Positions 1-11,219 of a DNA stretch of 64,000 bases are shown here, piece after piece. Every line of letters starts with the position of its first letter. The stretch's first letter is position 1. Source of the stretch: Adiantum capillus-veneris (Eukaryota; Streptophyta; Polypodiopsida; Polypodiales; Pteridaceae); assembly GCA_014529385.2 (NCBI GenBank), contig CM043947.1:117600087-117664086 (forward strand), written 5' to 3'. The notes beneath the pieces are model-generated. The model ran no database searches. It was not told the DNA's origin and saw only the letters and a list, made by a program, of their open reading frames with translations. Position numbers and translations under genes: made by a program.

Positions 1-22
1 GCAACAATGGTGCTCAATTTGC

Positions 23-1465
23 TTGGGCCCACATACTACGAGTGAATGCCCTACTTTCAGAGTAAAGTTTAACGGGACTTGTAACGCGTGTGGTAGGTAT
101 GGCCATCAAGCGAAGGATTGCCTAATGCTTAAACGCATCATGGAAAATAGACCGCCTATAGCTTGGGCAGACTCACCTCGAGTTCCTGCATTGATGCCTA
201 CCCCACCCATGGAGCAACAGTTGCCATTACAGCACATGGTCCCTAGAACCCAAAATGTGGTCCAAACCACACCGTTGCCACCTCCAGTGCTAGGACCGCA
301 ACCCCCTCATCCAAGAGTTACAACTATGAACCAAATAGGTTGCGAGTCATCTAGTACTTATGTAGATTGCGAAGAGGACATAGACTCTAGTATCACCTAT
401 GGAGTCGACATGCTTGAGGAGTGTCCCATGTACTATATGGAAGACCATTGGGGACAAATCAAACCGGTATATCAAGCTACTGCGCTAGCAGCAAGAGGCC
501 AAAACATTAATAGTTTTGCCAGGAGACCACCTCTTCAGTGCTACGAATGTGGTGGACCACATCGAGTAGCTGAGTGCCCCATTAGAATGCAAAAGAATGC
601 TGCACTAATGCAAACAAGTCAAGGGAGTGCATTGACAATGCCGATACTCACTTGTAATCGTTGTGGCATAGATCATTTGATCGCAGAGTGTCCTAACAAT
701 CCAAACGCACCGAAAATCACACCATTGAACTTAATAGAGATTGTTGATGGGACACCACCAACTATAAACATAGCACCAGTGAATGCACTCACACGGTCGA
801 TGCTCCAAAAGCAAAATTACATCCTCGAAGAGAGAGATGCTGCATCCATTGGCCGAGCGAGAAAGAAGAAAACACGAAGAAAGAAATCCCTTAATGCTTC
901 TAGCTCAAAACCTAGTTCAAAGACTAACATAGGGACAGGAGAGGATCCCGTGTATATGAATGACCCTGAGGATGACTCAGATTCGATAGAGACCACGGAG
1001 ACCAAAACTGTTACTACAAAGGAAAAAGCCAGTGAGGAGGATCACGAGAGGGAATTACGACGAACACCAAAAGAGTATTCAAAGTTAAACCACCCAGTTG
1101 CGAACCCCCAAGATAAGCCACGAGAGACAAAAAATGAGGATTGCAAGAGAAAGATTGGAACCTATCCAAACCCAACAGTGGAAATTGAACGAGTCCAACA
1201 ACTGAGGGGTTTGGTGGAAGAAACTCAATGAACATTAGAACCTGAACCCAAACATATCCAGATGTCGGACACAATGTTTCCCACACAAGTTCAACCTCAC
1301 AAGAACTACAGGCCGTTAGCTATACCCAGTATCATTTGGGAAGAGAGTGAGGGTAGGACATCTGAAAGTGGACACACACCTTTCCTACTAGAGAGAATGT
1401 TTGGTGAGGGAATGCCCGACCCCCTTGAGGAAGTGGAGATTCCATCTTCACCATTCTCTTGTTAG
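23..1465 (+). pseudogene. Gag nucleocapsid part of gypsy polyprotein, three zinc knuckles
   Basis: Gag of LTR retrotransposons packages the element RNA in cytoplasmic particles; the knuckles bind RNA. Three CCHC knuckles are visible: CNACGRYGHQAKDC near residue 21, CYECGGPHRVAEC near residue 173 and CNRCGIDHLIAEC near residue 211. The region between is Pro/Gln/Met-rich and the C-terminal part is Lys/Arg-rich, then acidic. Stops at 1229-1231 (TGA) and 1463-1465 (TAG) interrupt the frame, which continues on both sides. The first Met at 23 is only the first in the window; the capsid part must lie upstream. Three knuckles, widely spaced, is more than the usual one or two. Confidence 0.88.
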
Positions 1466-1483
1466 GGTCCTACATCCCACAAG

Positions 1484-2221
1484 ATGCCATTAAATGTTGC
1501 CAAATTGATGGATTTCATGTCTTCAGAAGTTAGAACCACCATCATGTCCAAACTATATAAAGACCCCGAGCTAGTCTCAGCTCTTCGAGCCTTCCTCAAT
1601 GGAGAATTACAGGCCGGATTACCACAGTTTGCACATATGAACAAACCTGACTCGGTAATGAATGATGAGGAACATTTAGCACCACCATCTGACCTAGCGG
1701 GACATGAATCTGTAATTGAAGTACCCGTTAACAAGTTGGGGCAATACTTTGAAGGTGATGAATCTAATGCTACTCTACCAATCACTACTAAAGGATTAAC
1801 TGTAAAGGGGGTCCTTGACGGTGGTGCGGGAGTCAACATGGTGACAAAGAGTTGTTGGGAGTCTATGGGGTGACCTCACCTTGAAGCCACAAGCGTAGTG
1901 GTAAAAATGGCTAATGGATCTATTGTTACGCCTATTGGAATGCTAAAGGATCTCAGAATCAAGGTCTTGGGACACAAGGTAAGGCAGACTTTCATTGTTA
2001 TGGATTTTTCCAAGCATCCTATGTCATTTGAGATGATCTTAGGGCGTCCATTCATGAGGGAAGCAAAAATGGTGCATGACTGGTCCAAAAACCACGTCTA
2101 CTTACAGTTCCAAGACTCTGTCATTCGAGTTGATCTTTTAAGTGGTCGAACGCATCCTCTAGGAAATAAATTCATCATTGATAATCGATCAGACACAACA
2201 ATTCACTCAGCTCCATTATAG
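1484..2221 (+). pseudogene. Retropepsin (aspartic protease) of gypsy polyprotein, active site altered to DGG
   Basis: This block would cut the polyprotein. It has the hydrophobic-hydrophobic-Asp active-site loop (LDGGAGVNMV, Asp at bases 1817-1819) followed about 80 residues later by the MILGRPFM strand that closes a retropepsin fold. The usual second residue Ser/Thr of D-S/T-G is Gly here, one base from AGT. A TGA at 1871-1873 splits the domain between the active-site loop and the flap, and a TAG ends it at 2219. It is therefore not functional as it stands. It lies directly before the acidic linker and RT, the normal place for PR. Confidence 0.82.
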
Positions 2222-3277
2222 TATTGTTACACGTGTAACGAAGACACGGATATTGGGGAGAACTCTCCATATATGGATATCCTACCCGGAATGGCTGAGT
2301 CAGACAATGTCGATTGGGTACACCTAGCAGCAACTATAGATACATGGGGAGCTAGAGGAACAACCTGGGTAACACTAGATGGGGAAGAGATACCACACAT
2401 TGCACCAGTAAACATGTTAGGTGTAGCGCATGTAACATCTGATGATAAGAAAGAGGCACACCTACCTGAGAGTGAAACTAATGATTCCTCAAAGGCTTCA
2501 GGCCAATACACATCGGAAACGGAATCTCAGGAAGAAATGGATTCAGAACCTGAGGAAACATCGAGTGAACCAAGTATAGAAACTAAACACTCAAGGCCTA
2601 GTACGACCATCTATGGTAATTTATATGAGAGTGAAGAAGATACAAGCGAAGACCTATCAGGCGAGTCGAGTTCAAACATTTACCAAAATCAAAACCTTAA
2701 CAAGAAACAAAGGTCATATAAGAGACGACGATATCGAGAAAATGTGAGAGCTAGGATAAACAAGGAAAGATCTACTGCATAATGGCTTAGCTATCTAGGG
2801 GCATGTGATGCTCATCGAAAGCTAGTAGACAATTGGGGTGAACATCTCCAGAGTGTCATGTGGTGCAGCCCGCGACCCATTGACCTTTCTCAATTGGAGG
2901 TTACAGAGCCGAAATTGAGTCGAACTATAAGAAGACGTCAAAACTGAGAGTTAGCTCAACAACAAAAGGAGGCAGAACTAAAAGAAAGGTCTCTGTCAGG
3001 ACAAGAGTCTGCTGACTTACATACAGCTCCTGAACATTTTAAATCTTATACCACGGGAGAGCGAAAGGTTGTGTATGCCAAAGCCCAATGAATACCTACC
3101 AATAAAAGCAGTGGAGTCTATGATGGTCCAGAGGTAGTTAAAGAGATAGAATTAGCAGAACCAGGTGAGGAGTCTAAACCAGTCTTTATTGCTCAAGACC
3201 TTACCGAAACTGAAGAGGCTGTACTTAAGGAGCTCCTCAAGGAATACAAGGATATCTTTGCTTGGACATATCATAAC
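2222..3277 (+). pseudogene. Acidic linker between protease and reverse transcriptase
   Basis: The same frame continues without recognisable fold. Bases 2273-2782 encode a Glu/Ser/Asp-rich stretch ending in a short Arg/Lys cluster (residues about 145-165 of that block), then a TAA. Bases 2783-3277 contain TGA stops at 2945 and 3089 and end with a segment (KELLKEYKDIFAWTYHNMKG) that is the usual lead-in to gypsy RT. Long acidic spacers here are known in some plant gypsy lineages; the role is unknown. Confidence 0.7.
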
Positions 3278-4912
3278 ATGAAGGGCGTTCCACCTTCTGT
3301 GGTGCAACATACAATTCCCATGATCATTATTGCTAAACCCATCCAGCAACGACCCTATCCAATGAATCCTAAGTACGCCAAAATTGTACAAGAGGATATT
3401 GAAAAACTTATCCAATGTGGATTCATATACCCTATTGAGCACTCAGAATGGGTTTCTCCAATAGTCATTGTGCCAAAAAAGAATGGGAAACTAAGAGTGT
3501 GCGTGGACCTCAAGAAAGTTAATGCAGCTACTAAGAGAGATCATTATCCCTTGCCATATTCAGAACATGTGCTTGAAAGAGTTGCGGGCAAGGAAGATTA
3601 TAGCTTTTTAGATGGGTACTCTGGTTACAATCAAATCACAATTGCATTAGAGGACCAAGCTAAAACTGCTTTTATCACAGAGTTTGGAGTGTTTGCATTT
3701 CGTGTTATGGCTTTTGGCTTAACAAATGCCCCTGCTACATTCCAACGATTAATAAACACTGCGTTTAAAGAATTTTTAAGGGAGTTTTGTGAAGCTTTCC
3801 TAGACGACCTTTGTGTTTATTCTTCTTGGGAGAAGCATTTGTTATATCTACGAAAAATATTTGAAAGGTGCAGATTTTATCGCATCTCATTGAACCCTTT
3901 CAAATGCCAATTTTGGGTTAAGCATGGAGTCATTCTAGGGCATATAGTGTCCAAGAACGGGATATCCACAGATGAGAGTAAGATTAAAGCCATTGCCGAT
4001 TTTCCACCACCTACTAACTATAAAGGAGTTCAAAGATTTATGGGCCATGCTGGTTATTATCGAAGGTTTATTTTAAACTTTGCCGAGATAGCGCGTCCAT
4101 TGTACAAGCTTCTTATCGAGTTTCACTGGACGGAAGAATGTCATCAATCTTATGAGTTATTAAAGAAGGCCCTAACAAGTGCTCCAATCCTGCGAACACC
4201 TGATTGGAATGTACCTTTTCATTTGCATATTGATGCATCAAATTTTGCTATTGGGTGTGTTCTAACTCAACCAGGAGAACATAAATTGGACTACCCTATT
4301 AGCTTTGCAAGTCGCCAATTAAATGATGCCGAGATGAACTACACTACTACAGAGCGCGAAGGTTTAGCTATGATTTATGCACTAAAGAAATTTCGCTATT
4401 ACCTTTTTGCTACCAAGTTTTTGTTTTATGTTGATCATCAAGCATTGCTATATTTGGTAAACAAGCCGTGTTCCACAGGTCGAATTACACGATGGTTGTT
4501 AATTCTTCTTGAGTTTGACTTCACCGTTGTTGTGAGGCCTGGGAGGAAACATGTCATGGCGGATCATTTATCTCGTATCCCTAATGGCGAAGCTCCTACG
4601 GGGGTTGATGATGAATTGCGTGATACTCCTTTGTTCATTGTTGAGACAATGCCTGAATGGAGTGAAAATATTGTTAACTTCTTAGTTAATGGTTTTCCAC
4701 CCAAAGAGCTGCTAAAAGATATAGCTCGAAAATTAATCAAGGAATGCGAACCCTATTGCTTACTGGCGGGAACTCTCTATAAGAGAGGAAAAGATGATGT
4801 TCTTAGACGCTGTGCCCGCGAGGATGAGTATTTATATATTCTACAAGAAGCACACATGGGCGTAGCTGGTGGTCACTTTTCAGGAAAGTTGACTGCCCAA
4901 AAGATCTTATAG
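3278..4912 (+). pseudogene. Reverse transcriptase and RNase H of gypsy polyprotein
   Basis: RT copies the element RNA and RNase H removes the RNA strand. Counting from the Met at 3278: RT motif A is FLDGYSGYNQI (Asp112), the FGLTNAPATFQ motif is at 147-156, and the catalytic FLDD box has Asp176 and Asp177. RNase H begins about residue 312 with HLHIDAS (Asp319), then Glu361 and VDHQAL (Asp386). All expected RT and RNase H acidic residues are present, so this is the best preserved block. It runs into the N-terminal H2C2 zinc finger of integrase (HMGVAGGH near residue 530), where TAG at 4910-4912 interrupts. The Met at 3278 is internal to the polyprotein, not a true start. Confidence 0.95.
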
Positions 4913-6811
4913 TCAGGCTATTGGTGGCCCACTCTGTTTAAGGATGCATCACTTTTTGCAAAGGGATGTGATGAATGCCAACGCTTCAAGAAGCCACAAA
5001 GAAGTGATAGGATGCCTCTACATCCCATCAAGGTAACCCAACCATTTGAAAAGTGGGGCTTAGACTTTGTAGGACCGATTAGTTCGGTTGCACGTAACAC
5101 GCAATCACGATATATCATTGTGGCTACCGACTATGTAACCAAATGGGCTGAAGCAAAAGCAACACGGAAGGCGGATGCAAAAACAACAGCTAAGTTCCTC
5201 TTTGAGAACATTATCACACATTTTGGATGCCCCTTTGAACTTGTGAGTGACAATGGAACTCATTTTATAAATGAAGTAATAAAAGAACTCACATCAAACT
5301 TCATGATATCTCACCGCAAGTCTACACCCTATTATCCCCAAGCAAATGGCCAAGCTAAGAGTACCAACAAAACTCTCATCTCCATTTTGACAAAGACAGT
5401 TGAGGCTCATCGCACTGATTGGGACCTAAAGCTTACATCAGCTTTATGGGCTTATCGTACTGCGTATAAAGTTGCTATTAATTGCACACCGTTTAAGATG
5501 GTGTATGGACAAGAAGCAGTTATGCCATGGGAGTTTGTCATTCCTAGTCTTCGAGTAGCTTCTCAAGAAGGTTGGGATGGTAACCCCTTAGTGGAGCGAT
5601 TATATATCTTGGAAAGGCTAGATGAAGAGAGGCAATTAGTTGTGCGAAATGCTCTAGTGGAGAAGGATAGGAGAAAGAAGTGGTTTGATAGCCATTTAAA
5701 GGATAAAGACATCAAGGTTGGTGATAAAGTTCTTATGTACGGGGTACGTAATGAAAAGAAGAAATTGAAATACGCTGGTAAGGGACCATATCGAGTGTGT
5801 GAAATTACCCCGCAAGGTACCATTCGTGTGGAGACTCTAGATGGAGTTGAAACCATTGGATTCCTTAATGGGAGTAAATTCAAAAGATATTATGATCCTC
5901 TAAGCCAGGAAGAGTTGCAAGCCATCCATCAAAAGAAGGCTGCCAAGGAACAAGCAGAGCTTAGAAAAATCCAAGCAAGAGTTGAGGCTCGAGAACGACA
6001 ACAACGTCTTAGACGCCAACGAGAGGCTAATCTGGGAATCACGCAAGCATTTTTCGAGGACACAGATGACGACTCATTAGAATCTGAGCCACCCCTACAA
6101 TACCCAATTGAGCTAAATAGCCCCTATGGGAAAGTACTATACAATGCCTTATTAGATACGGGAGCTAAACACAATTTGTTATCCTATGGAGTTTGGTGTC
6201 AATTAGGGAAACCGACCCTATCCCCGAGTACGATGCAAGTCAAGGGCATTAATAAAAAGAAAACTGCTATTCTTGGAGTCCTTCAGACCCCTGTTGTCTA
6301 TGACAATGGAAGCATAGTGCAGAGGTTTCTAGTCATGCCCGCGGGAGCTATGGAAGGCAACGTAAACCTGGGACGCACGTGGATGTTGGCAACCAAATGC
6401 ACTATTGATTGGGATACTGGTGGTGTCACGATGCGACCACCGACTCTTACCCCTATCATTCAAGCAAAGTCACCTACGTTGCAAACTCTAGCAAAGTTTA
6501 AGGATAGCCAACATTCACAAGCCAAGGTGGTTAACTCGTCTTTGCCGGCTACCCATGAACCTAGCACTTCAACACTTGTAGTTGCAGCAAGCAGTAATAT
6601 TGCAAGTATTCAACCTGCACGACCTAAGAGTACATATCAATGGGTCCCCAAGGCCTTACTTCCAACTACCTCAACCCTCCCATCCATTCCAAGAAAAATT
6701 TTTCCCGAAAAACCAAGAGCGCGCCCTAGGAGAGTCAAGACCAAATCACGATGGATTCCAAAACAACTATTAGAAGCCCAAGGCTACTATGATGGAAATG
6801 AGCAAATTTGA
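4913..6811 (+). pseudogene. Integrase with GPY/F module fused to a second retropepsin-like domain; catalytic Glu replaced by Lys
   Basis: The zinc finger started upstream is completed by GCDECQ just after 4913. From the Met at 5012 the core has LDFVGP (Asp18) and SDNGTHF (Asp80); the third catalytic residue, expected 35 residues later, is Lys116 (NGQAKSTNK, codon 5357-5359 AAG), where Glu is normal. A GPY/F module follows (GKGPYRV near 257, FLNGSKFKRYY near 284). After a charged helix (about 300-345) comes a second retropepsin-like fold: ALLDTGAKHNLLS with Asp382 (6155-6157), an ILG near 415 and LGRTWM near 450. The frame ends at TGA 6809 and continues past it. The integrase should be inactive for strand transfer. 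The C-terminal domain keeps an intact DTG. Confidence 0.9.
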
Positions 6812-7288
6812 GTACCTAAACGTAAAATGTGTCCTTCCCTATCGACAACAAACCCATATGAGTCAAACAGTGTAACGCTAAAGCCAATGGCAGACCGTGG
6901 GAAGGGAAAGATCACAGAATGCTACACACCTAGTCCAGAGCTAGTTTGGGCTCCAAGGCAAAACCAATTTATTCCACCTAGCTCAGGAAGGGGGGAGTTC
7001 CATGAAGCTTCTAGCTCCTCATGTAGTACATCCATAGAGGTAAAAGCTTCTACACAGCCTCCACCTACAATAGTGGACCTCCATGAAGCTACAAAGGAAT
7101 CCACACCTTCCAGTGTTCAAGAATCACCTAATGAACCACTTCAAGTTCGATCCTGGGAGAGTACCTTACCACCCTTGCAACTCGACGAGGCACCTAAGGT
7201 AATAGAAAACTACTGGCAAAAATCTTCACCTATAACAACTTGGAACAATTGGTTTCAAAGGGTGACAACATCATTTCAAACGATATGA
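6812..7288 (+). pseudogene. Ser/Pro-rich C-terminal tail of gypsy polyprotein
   Basis: The polyprotein frame continues beyond the TGA at 6809 to a TGA at 7286-7288, eight bases before the polypurine tract. Composition is Ser/Pro/Thr-rich with several Trp residues and no fold I recognise. It may be a separate small protein or the polyprotein's own C-terminus. Reading continuously into the polypurine tract is normal for these elements. Confidence 0.55.
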
Positions 7289-7295
7289 TCTACCC

Positions 7296-7309
7296 AAGGA
7301 AGGGGGGAG
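7296..7309 (+). promoter_or_regulatory. Polypurine tract, plus-strand primer site
   Basis: AAGGAAGGGGGGAG lies directly before a TG that would begin the 3' LTR. RNase H leaves such a purine run to prime plus-strand DNA. It sits just after the last polyprotein stop. Confidence 0.75.
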
Positions 7310-7502
7310 TGTTTGTGGACATCCATTATTCACTTGCTTCCCTCTCAACCTTTCTCCCTGACCTCTTAATCTCCAATCTTAGGGAATGTATATATAAAGC
7401 CTTATACTCACAAAAACAAGATAAAAGAGTAAAAGAGCAAGAGCCATAACACAAATCATAAAAACAAATTATGCACAAGAACACGATCCTTGTAATATTT
7501 GC
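7310..7502 (+). repeat. Possible 3' LTR start of the gypsy element (end uncertain)
   Basis: Begins TGTTTGTGGAC right after the polypurine tract. A TATA box (TATATATAAAG, 7389-7399) fits an LTR promoter. A TG...CA unit could close at TTTGCA (7497-7502), but the matching 5' LTR is outside the window, so the end is a guess and the LTR could be longer. Confidence 0.4.
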
Positions 7503-7534
7503 ACTCTAACCATCATCTATTTGCGTGTATAGAT

Positions 7535-7957
7535 ATGGCTAGTACGCTAGAGTCATCCACTCCTGCCTTGGGTGAGAGGTACCCTCGTTACTTTTCACAA
7601 ATATTTCACATGGTCTTTCCAGTGCTTGCATGTGAATGGGATTTGATAGGTACGCTAGCATGTGAGAGGAATTTTGAGGAGTTAGAATGGCTGATACGTC
7701 TCTTGACCACGTTTGATCCATACTTAGTAGAGAGCGTTTCTCCCATTGCACAAGCCTACCCTTTTGACCAAGATGACTATAGGCGTTTAGTGACCTTCTT
7801 AGTAAACATGGGCACCTATGATGAAGAAGAAAATTTACAGGACTACACGGATGGCACATATGGTCTCATGGATGATGACTTTGTTTATCTCGACGACGAG
7901 GATAGGGGTTTAGCCTTAGGGTTTCCCCCCAACCTCTACAATATCCTATTCCCTTGA
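7535..7957 (+). CDS. Unknown 141-residue acidic ORF downstream of the gypsy polyprotein
   Basis: ATG at 7535 opens 140 codons ending TGA at 7957. The frame is also open upstream to about 7499 but without a credible earlier Met. The product is acidic, with a cluster of Asp/Tyr/Glu in its last third (residues about 90-125), and is predicted soluble; no signal peptide, membrane segment or familiar motif. A TATA-like box lies about 140 bases upstream at 7389. It is followed within ten bases by another purine run (TAGGGGGAG, 7962-7970). It may be an accessory ORF of the retroelement family or part of a neighbouring decayed element. I do not recognise it. Confidence 0.35.
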   Translation: MASTLESSTPALGERYPRYFSQIFHMVFPVLACEWDLIGTLACERNFEELEWLIRLLTTFDPYLVESVSPIAQAYPFDQDDYRRLVTFLVNMGTYDEEENLQDYTDGTYGLMDDDFVYLDDEDRGLALGFPPNLYNILFP

Positions 7958-9316
7958 CTCTCTAGGGGGAGTGCAAATAATTAGGTTAGGGTTCCTTATG
8001 TTTTTTGTTGTGTTCAATAAGTGTTGGTACCTTTTCCCACTAATGTGCCTCCTGGAGGTATTCCTTTTGTTTCCTAGTGTGTATAGGAGCGTGTTGCTAT
8101 TGATAGGATTTGGACCTTCATGGAATCTTTATCTCGACTCACTCTTCAAATCAAGCGCGACCATCGACACAAACAGGTGTTTCTTGTCCATTAGCATTGC
8201 CCCTTATCTTTTTTGCATCTATGATTGTCTGCTTTGATTGTGATTGGTAGGATAATATCCAGCACATTTGCTTAGTAACAAACATTTAATTCAATGTAAT
8301 TTTTTGTCATAATCACTTGTCTAGGTTTAAAAATCAACCAGTCCGACTAAGCTAGTTTGACCAAGTTAGGTGTTAGAGATCTTCTCTTAATACCATGGGG
8401 AATGCCTTCCTAATAATCAATGGTTACTTAGGTTCTTAATCCGATTTAGGCAGCATTGTGTGAAATGTACTAGGGATTTCTAGTGGGCTTGACCTTATTG
8501 ACCTTTCGCTTAAGTATTATAAAGGGAGTTTACTAGTGTGATGAGCCTGGGGAGGTGTATCAGTGTTATATGACCCCCCAAAGTTACAAAATTAAAATGC
8601 TGAAAATGAACAAACAAAAAATCAAAGTGCCACAATGTAAAATCTTAAGCTGGAAGAGAAATCTCAGCTTGATTTGGTACTTCATTCACATGTATTGCCT
8701 ATGGTACTAGAGCCCTAGAGGTTCCCAGTGTGGGCACTTTTCCTTGAAAAGCAAAAAACCCAAGGCATACAAAATAAGCACACACATCAAATTGAATCAC
8801 TGTGAAAACACTTTGGGGGGTCAAAGAAAAGGTAATCAGTCAGGCGATGATTTCATGAGAAATTCCTTTTATCGTAGCTTAACTACAAGGTCCTCTAGGT
8901 ATAGCCTCTAGTCAGCCCTCGAACATGAAATAATTGGCTCTCGCGATTAAACAACTTAATTAACCAGAGAAAATTAAGAAGCTTACTCATGGTATTAATA
9001 GTCGATCTCTAGTGCCTTTCGACCGTTAAATTAGCGACCCCAGACTTGTTTAATTTTTTACCTTTACATCTGTTTATGCATTTGATTACATTGCAATTTA
9101 ATGCTTATTGCTCACAAATTGTTTAAAATTCTGTTACCAATCAATTGCCTGTCTAAAATTGCATATTCTTTTTAATCGCTTATGAAAATGCAATTACTGT
9201 GCAATGTTGTTTGATTTTGCAGTGACTAATGAAGGCTAAGGACATTCATCTCAAATGCTCTTCCACCTCGACCAACAAGCTTCAACTCAATAGCTTCCGA
9301 GGACGGAATCTACATC
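7958..9316. other. Non-coding stretch, probably decayed LTR-element sequence
   Basis: No convincing coding sequence. An 88-residue hydrophobic reading frame at 7971-8237 lacks any supporting feature. The last 100 bases before 9317 resemble the untranslated lead-in to a gypsy polypurine tract. Confidence 0.4.
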
Positions 9317-9327
9317 AGGAAGGGGGG
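9317..9327 (+). promoter_or_regulatory. Second polypurine tract, identical 11-mer to the first
   Basis: AGGAAGGGGGG here matches 7297-7307 exactly and is followed two bases later by TGTTAACCC, a plausible LTR start. This implies a second 3' end of a related element. Confidence 0.6.
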
Positions 9328-9329
9328 CA

Positions 9330-9898
<569 letters not shown>

Positions 9899-10022
9899 TA
9901 AGCTAGTTGTGTGCTTGGAGCCGTCTATGGCTCGCACACAGTGTTAGGCAAGGCCCTTGCTTCGACAGTGCGGCAAGGAGCGCACACCAAGTCTCTCTTG
10001 ATAGGAGAAAATAAGTACAAGT

Positions 10023-10031
<9 letters not shown>

Positions 10032-10053
<22 letters not shown>

Positions 10054-10058
10054 ACACA
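10032..10058 (+). repeat. (AC)n microsatellite at the 3' end of LINE A
   Basis: About 13 AC units. Read on the minus strand it is a (GT)n tail directly after the LINE 3' region, so it may be the element's tail or part of its target. Confidence 0.9.
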
Positions 10059-10068
10059 TATTTTATTA

Positions 10069-11132
10069 TCATCCTCCGAGGTCAAATATGACCAATGGGA
10101 CCAAAGTTACATGTGATGTAGAATGTGTATGGCTGATGAGTGACTCTTGATGCTCCAAAATTGTGATGATGAGAGTTGCAATGGAGAGCCCACAGTGTGG
10201 TTGGGAGAGGAAAGTGTGTAGGTCTAAGTTATGGCTGAAAATGTGAGAGAAGCAAGTTCGGATGTGGCCAAAAGCTGAGCACTCTAGTAGTGTGTGGTAC
10301 TCAGACTCTCGAACTTGCAGTGAGCATAACATGCACAATCGATTTGACTCTTCTCCATTGCCCCAATGCCATGTCTTGCATCGAAGGAAATGGGAGCTAA
10401 GCCAAATGGCTGCGATAGTGCATATCACCAACAAGGGGATAGGCTCAAGCATGTAAGTGTGAGTACGGTCTCCTCTTTCAACGAAGAACATGGTTTTGTA
10501 GTTGGGGGCAATATGGGTGGTGTAATGTATGAAGCATGACCCACCGGATTTCTCCCAAGCCGTAATACATTGGCGTTGTAGAAAAGCTTCATTCATTTGG
10601 GAGTCAATTGAAGCATCATGTAGCAAGTGTAATGCATCCCATCTCCCAAACCACTTCTTTCTGTCTTGTATCCATTTTGTGCTCAAGATCTTGATGTTAT
10701 GCATCTTTTGAACTTTTTTGCTTGCTTCCGATGCAATTTAGGAAGTCGATGTGAGGGGTTTTGACGCATCTTTATCATGTACTCCACAACCCTTTCCATG
10801 CCCATAACCTCAATTGGAAGAGATCCCGACTCAAGAAGTAAGAGCATATTATATGGTGTTTGTGTCTTAACTTGGAGAAAGTTTGTAAGAAAACACTTTT
10901 GGACATTCTCAAACTCTTTCCAAGTAGACTTTGAGATCCCGCCCCACACTTCAACTCCATAAAGAAGAACCGGTGTCAGCAATGCATCAACAAGGTACTT
11001 CTTGAGAACCCAACACTTGATGTTTCCAACATTACACATGTTCTCAAATGCATAATATGCTCTCTTTCCTGCTTCCAAATGACGCATAGCAAAATTCATG
11101 CCACTTGTGATTGGATGGATCCTCAAGGCCAA
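10069..11132 (-). pseudogene. LINE A ORF2 C-terminal part with CCHC finger
   Basis: Frame 11132-10683 holds the thumb/post-RT region, with the LLYGVEVWG motif typical of plant L1 elements near residue 58. Frame 10704-10069 continues with the C-terminal region, including C-x2-C-x9-H-x4-C (CMLC to LLEC). The two overlap by 22 bases in different frames. No YxDD box is present. Confidence 0.8.
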
Positions 11133-11219
11133 GGCTCAAAGCTCTCAACAACTTCAAGTGTCTCATTGTTGTACATAATGCATTGTTGTCTCATTGTGGG
11201 ACTATAATGATTGGATCTC

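Larger units (their letters stand above)
1..7309 (+). mobile_element. Ty3/gypsy LTR retrotransposon, internal region, decayed, 5' end outside window
   Basis: A single reading frame can be followed from base 23 to 7288. All the coding blocks starting at 23, 1262, 1484, 1898, 2273, 3278, 5012 and 6827 share it, so the damage is by nonsense changes rather than indels. Order of domains seen: three CCHC zinc knuckles, retropepsin, acidic linker, reverse transcriptase, RNase H, integrase with H2C2 finger and GPY/F module, then a second retropepsin-like domain and a Ser/Pro-rich tail. A polypurine tract follows at 7296. In-frame stops: 1229, 1463, 1871, 2219, 2780, 2945, 3089, 4910, 6809, 7286. The RT-RNaseH-integrase order identifies the Ty3/gypsy superfamily. 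The 5' LTR, primer site and start of Gag lie before the window. No chromodomain was seen. Confidence 0.93.

Noticed and set aside
7971-8237. 88-residue hydrophobic ORF that could pass for a membrane protein
   Set aside because: AT/T-rich non-coding DNA gives such frames by chance; no motif, no neighbours, no codon pattern to support it.
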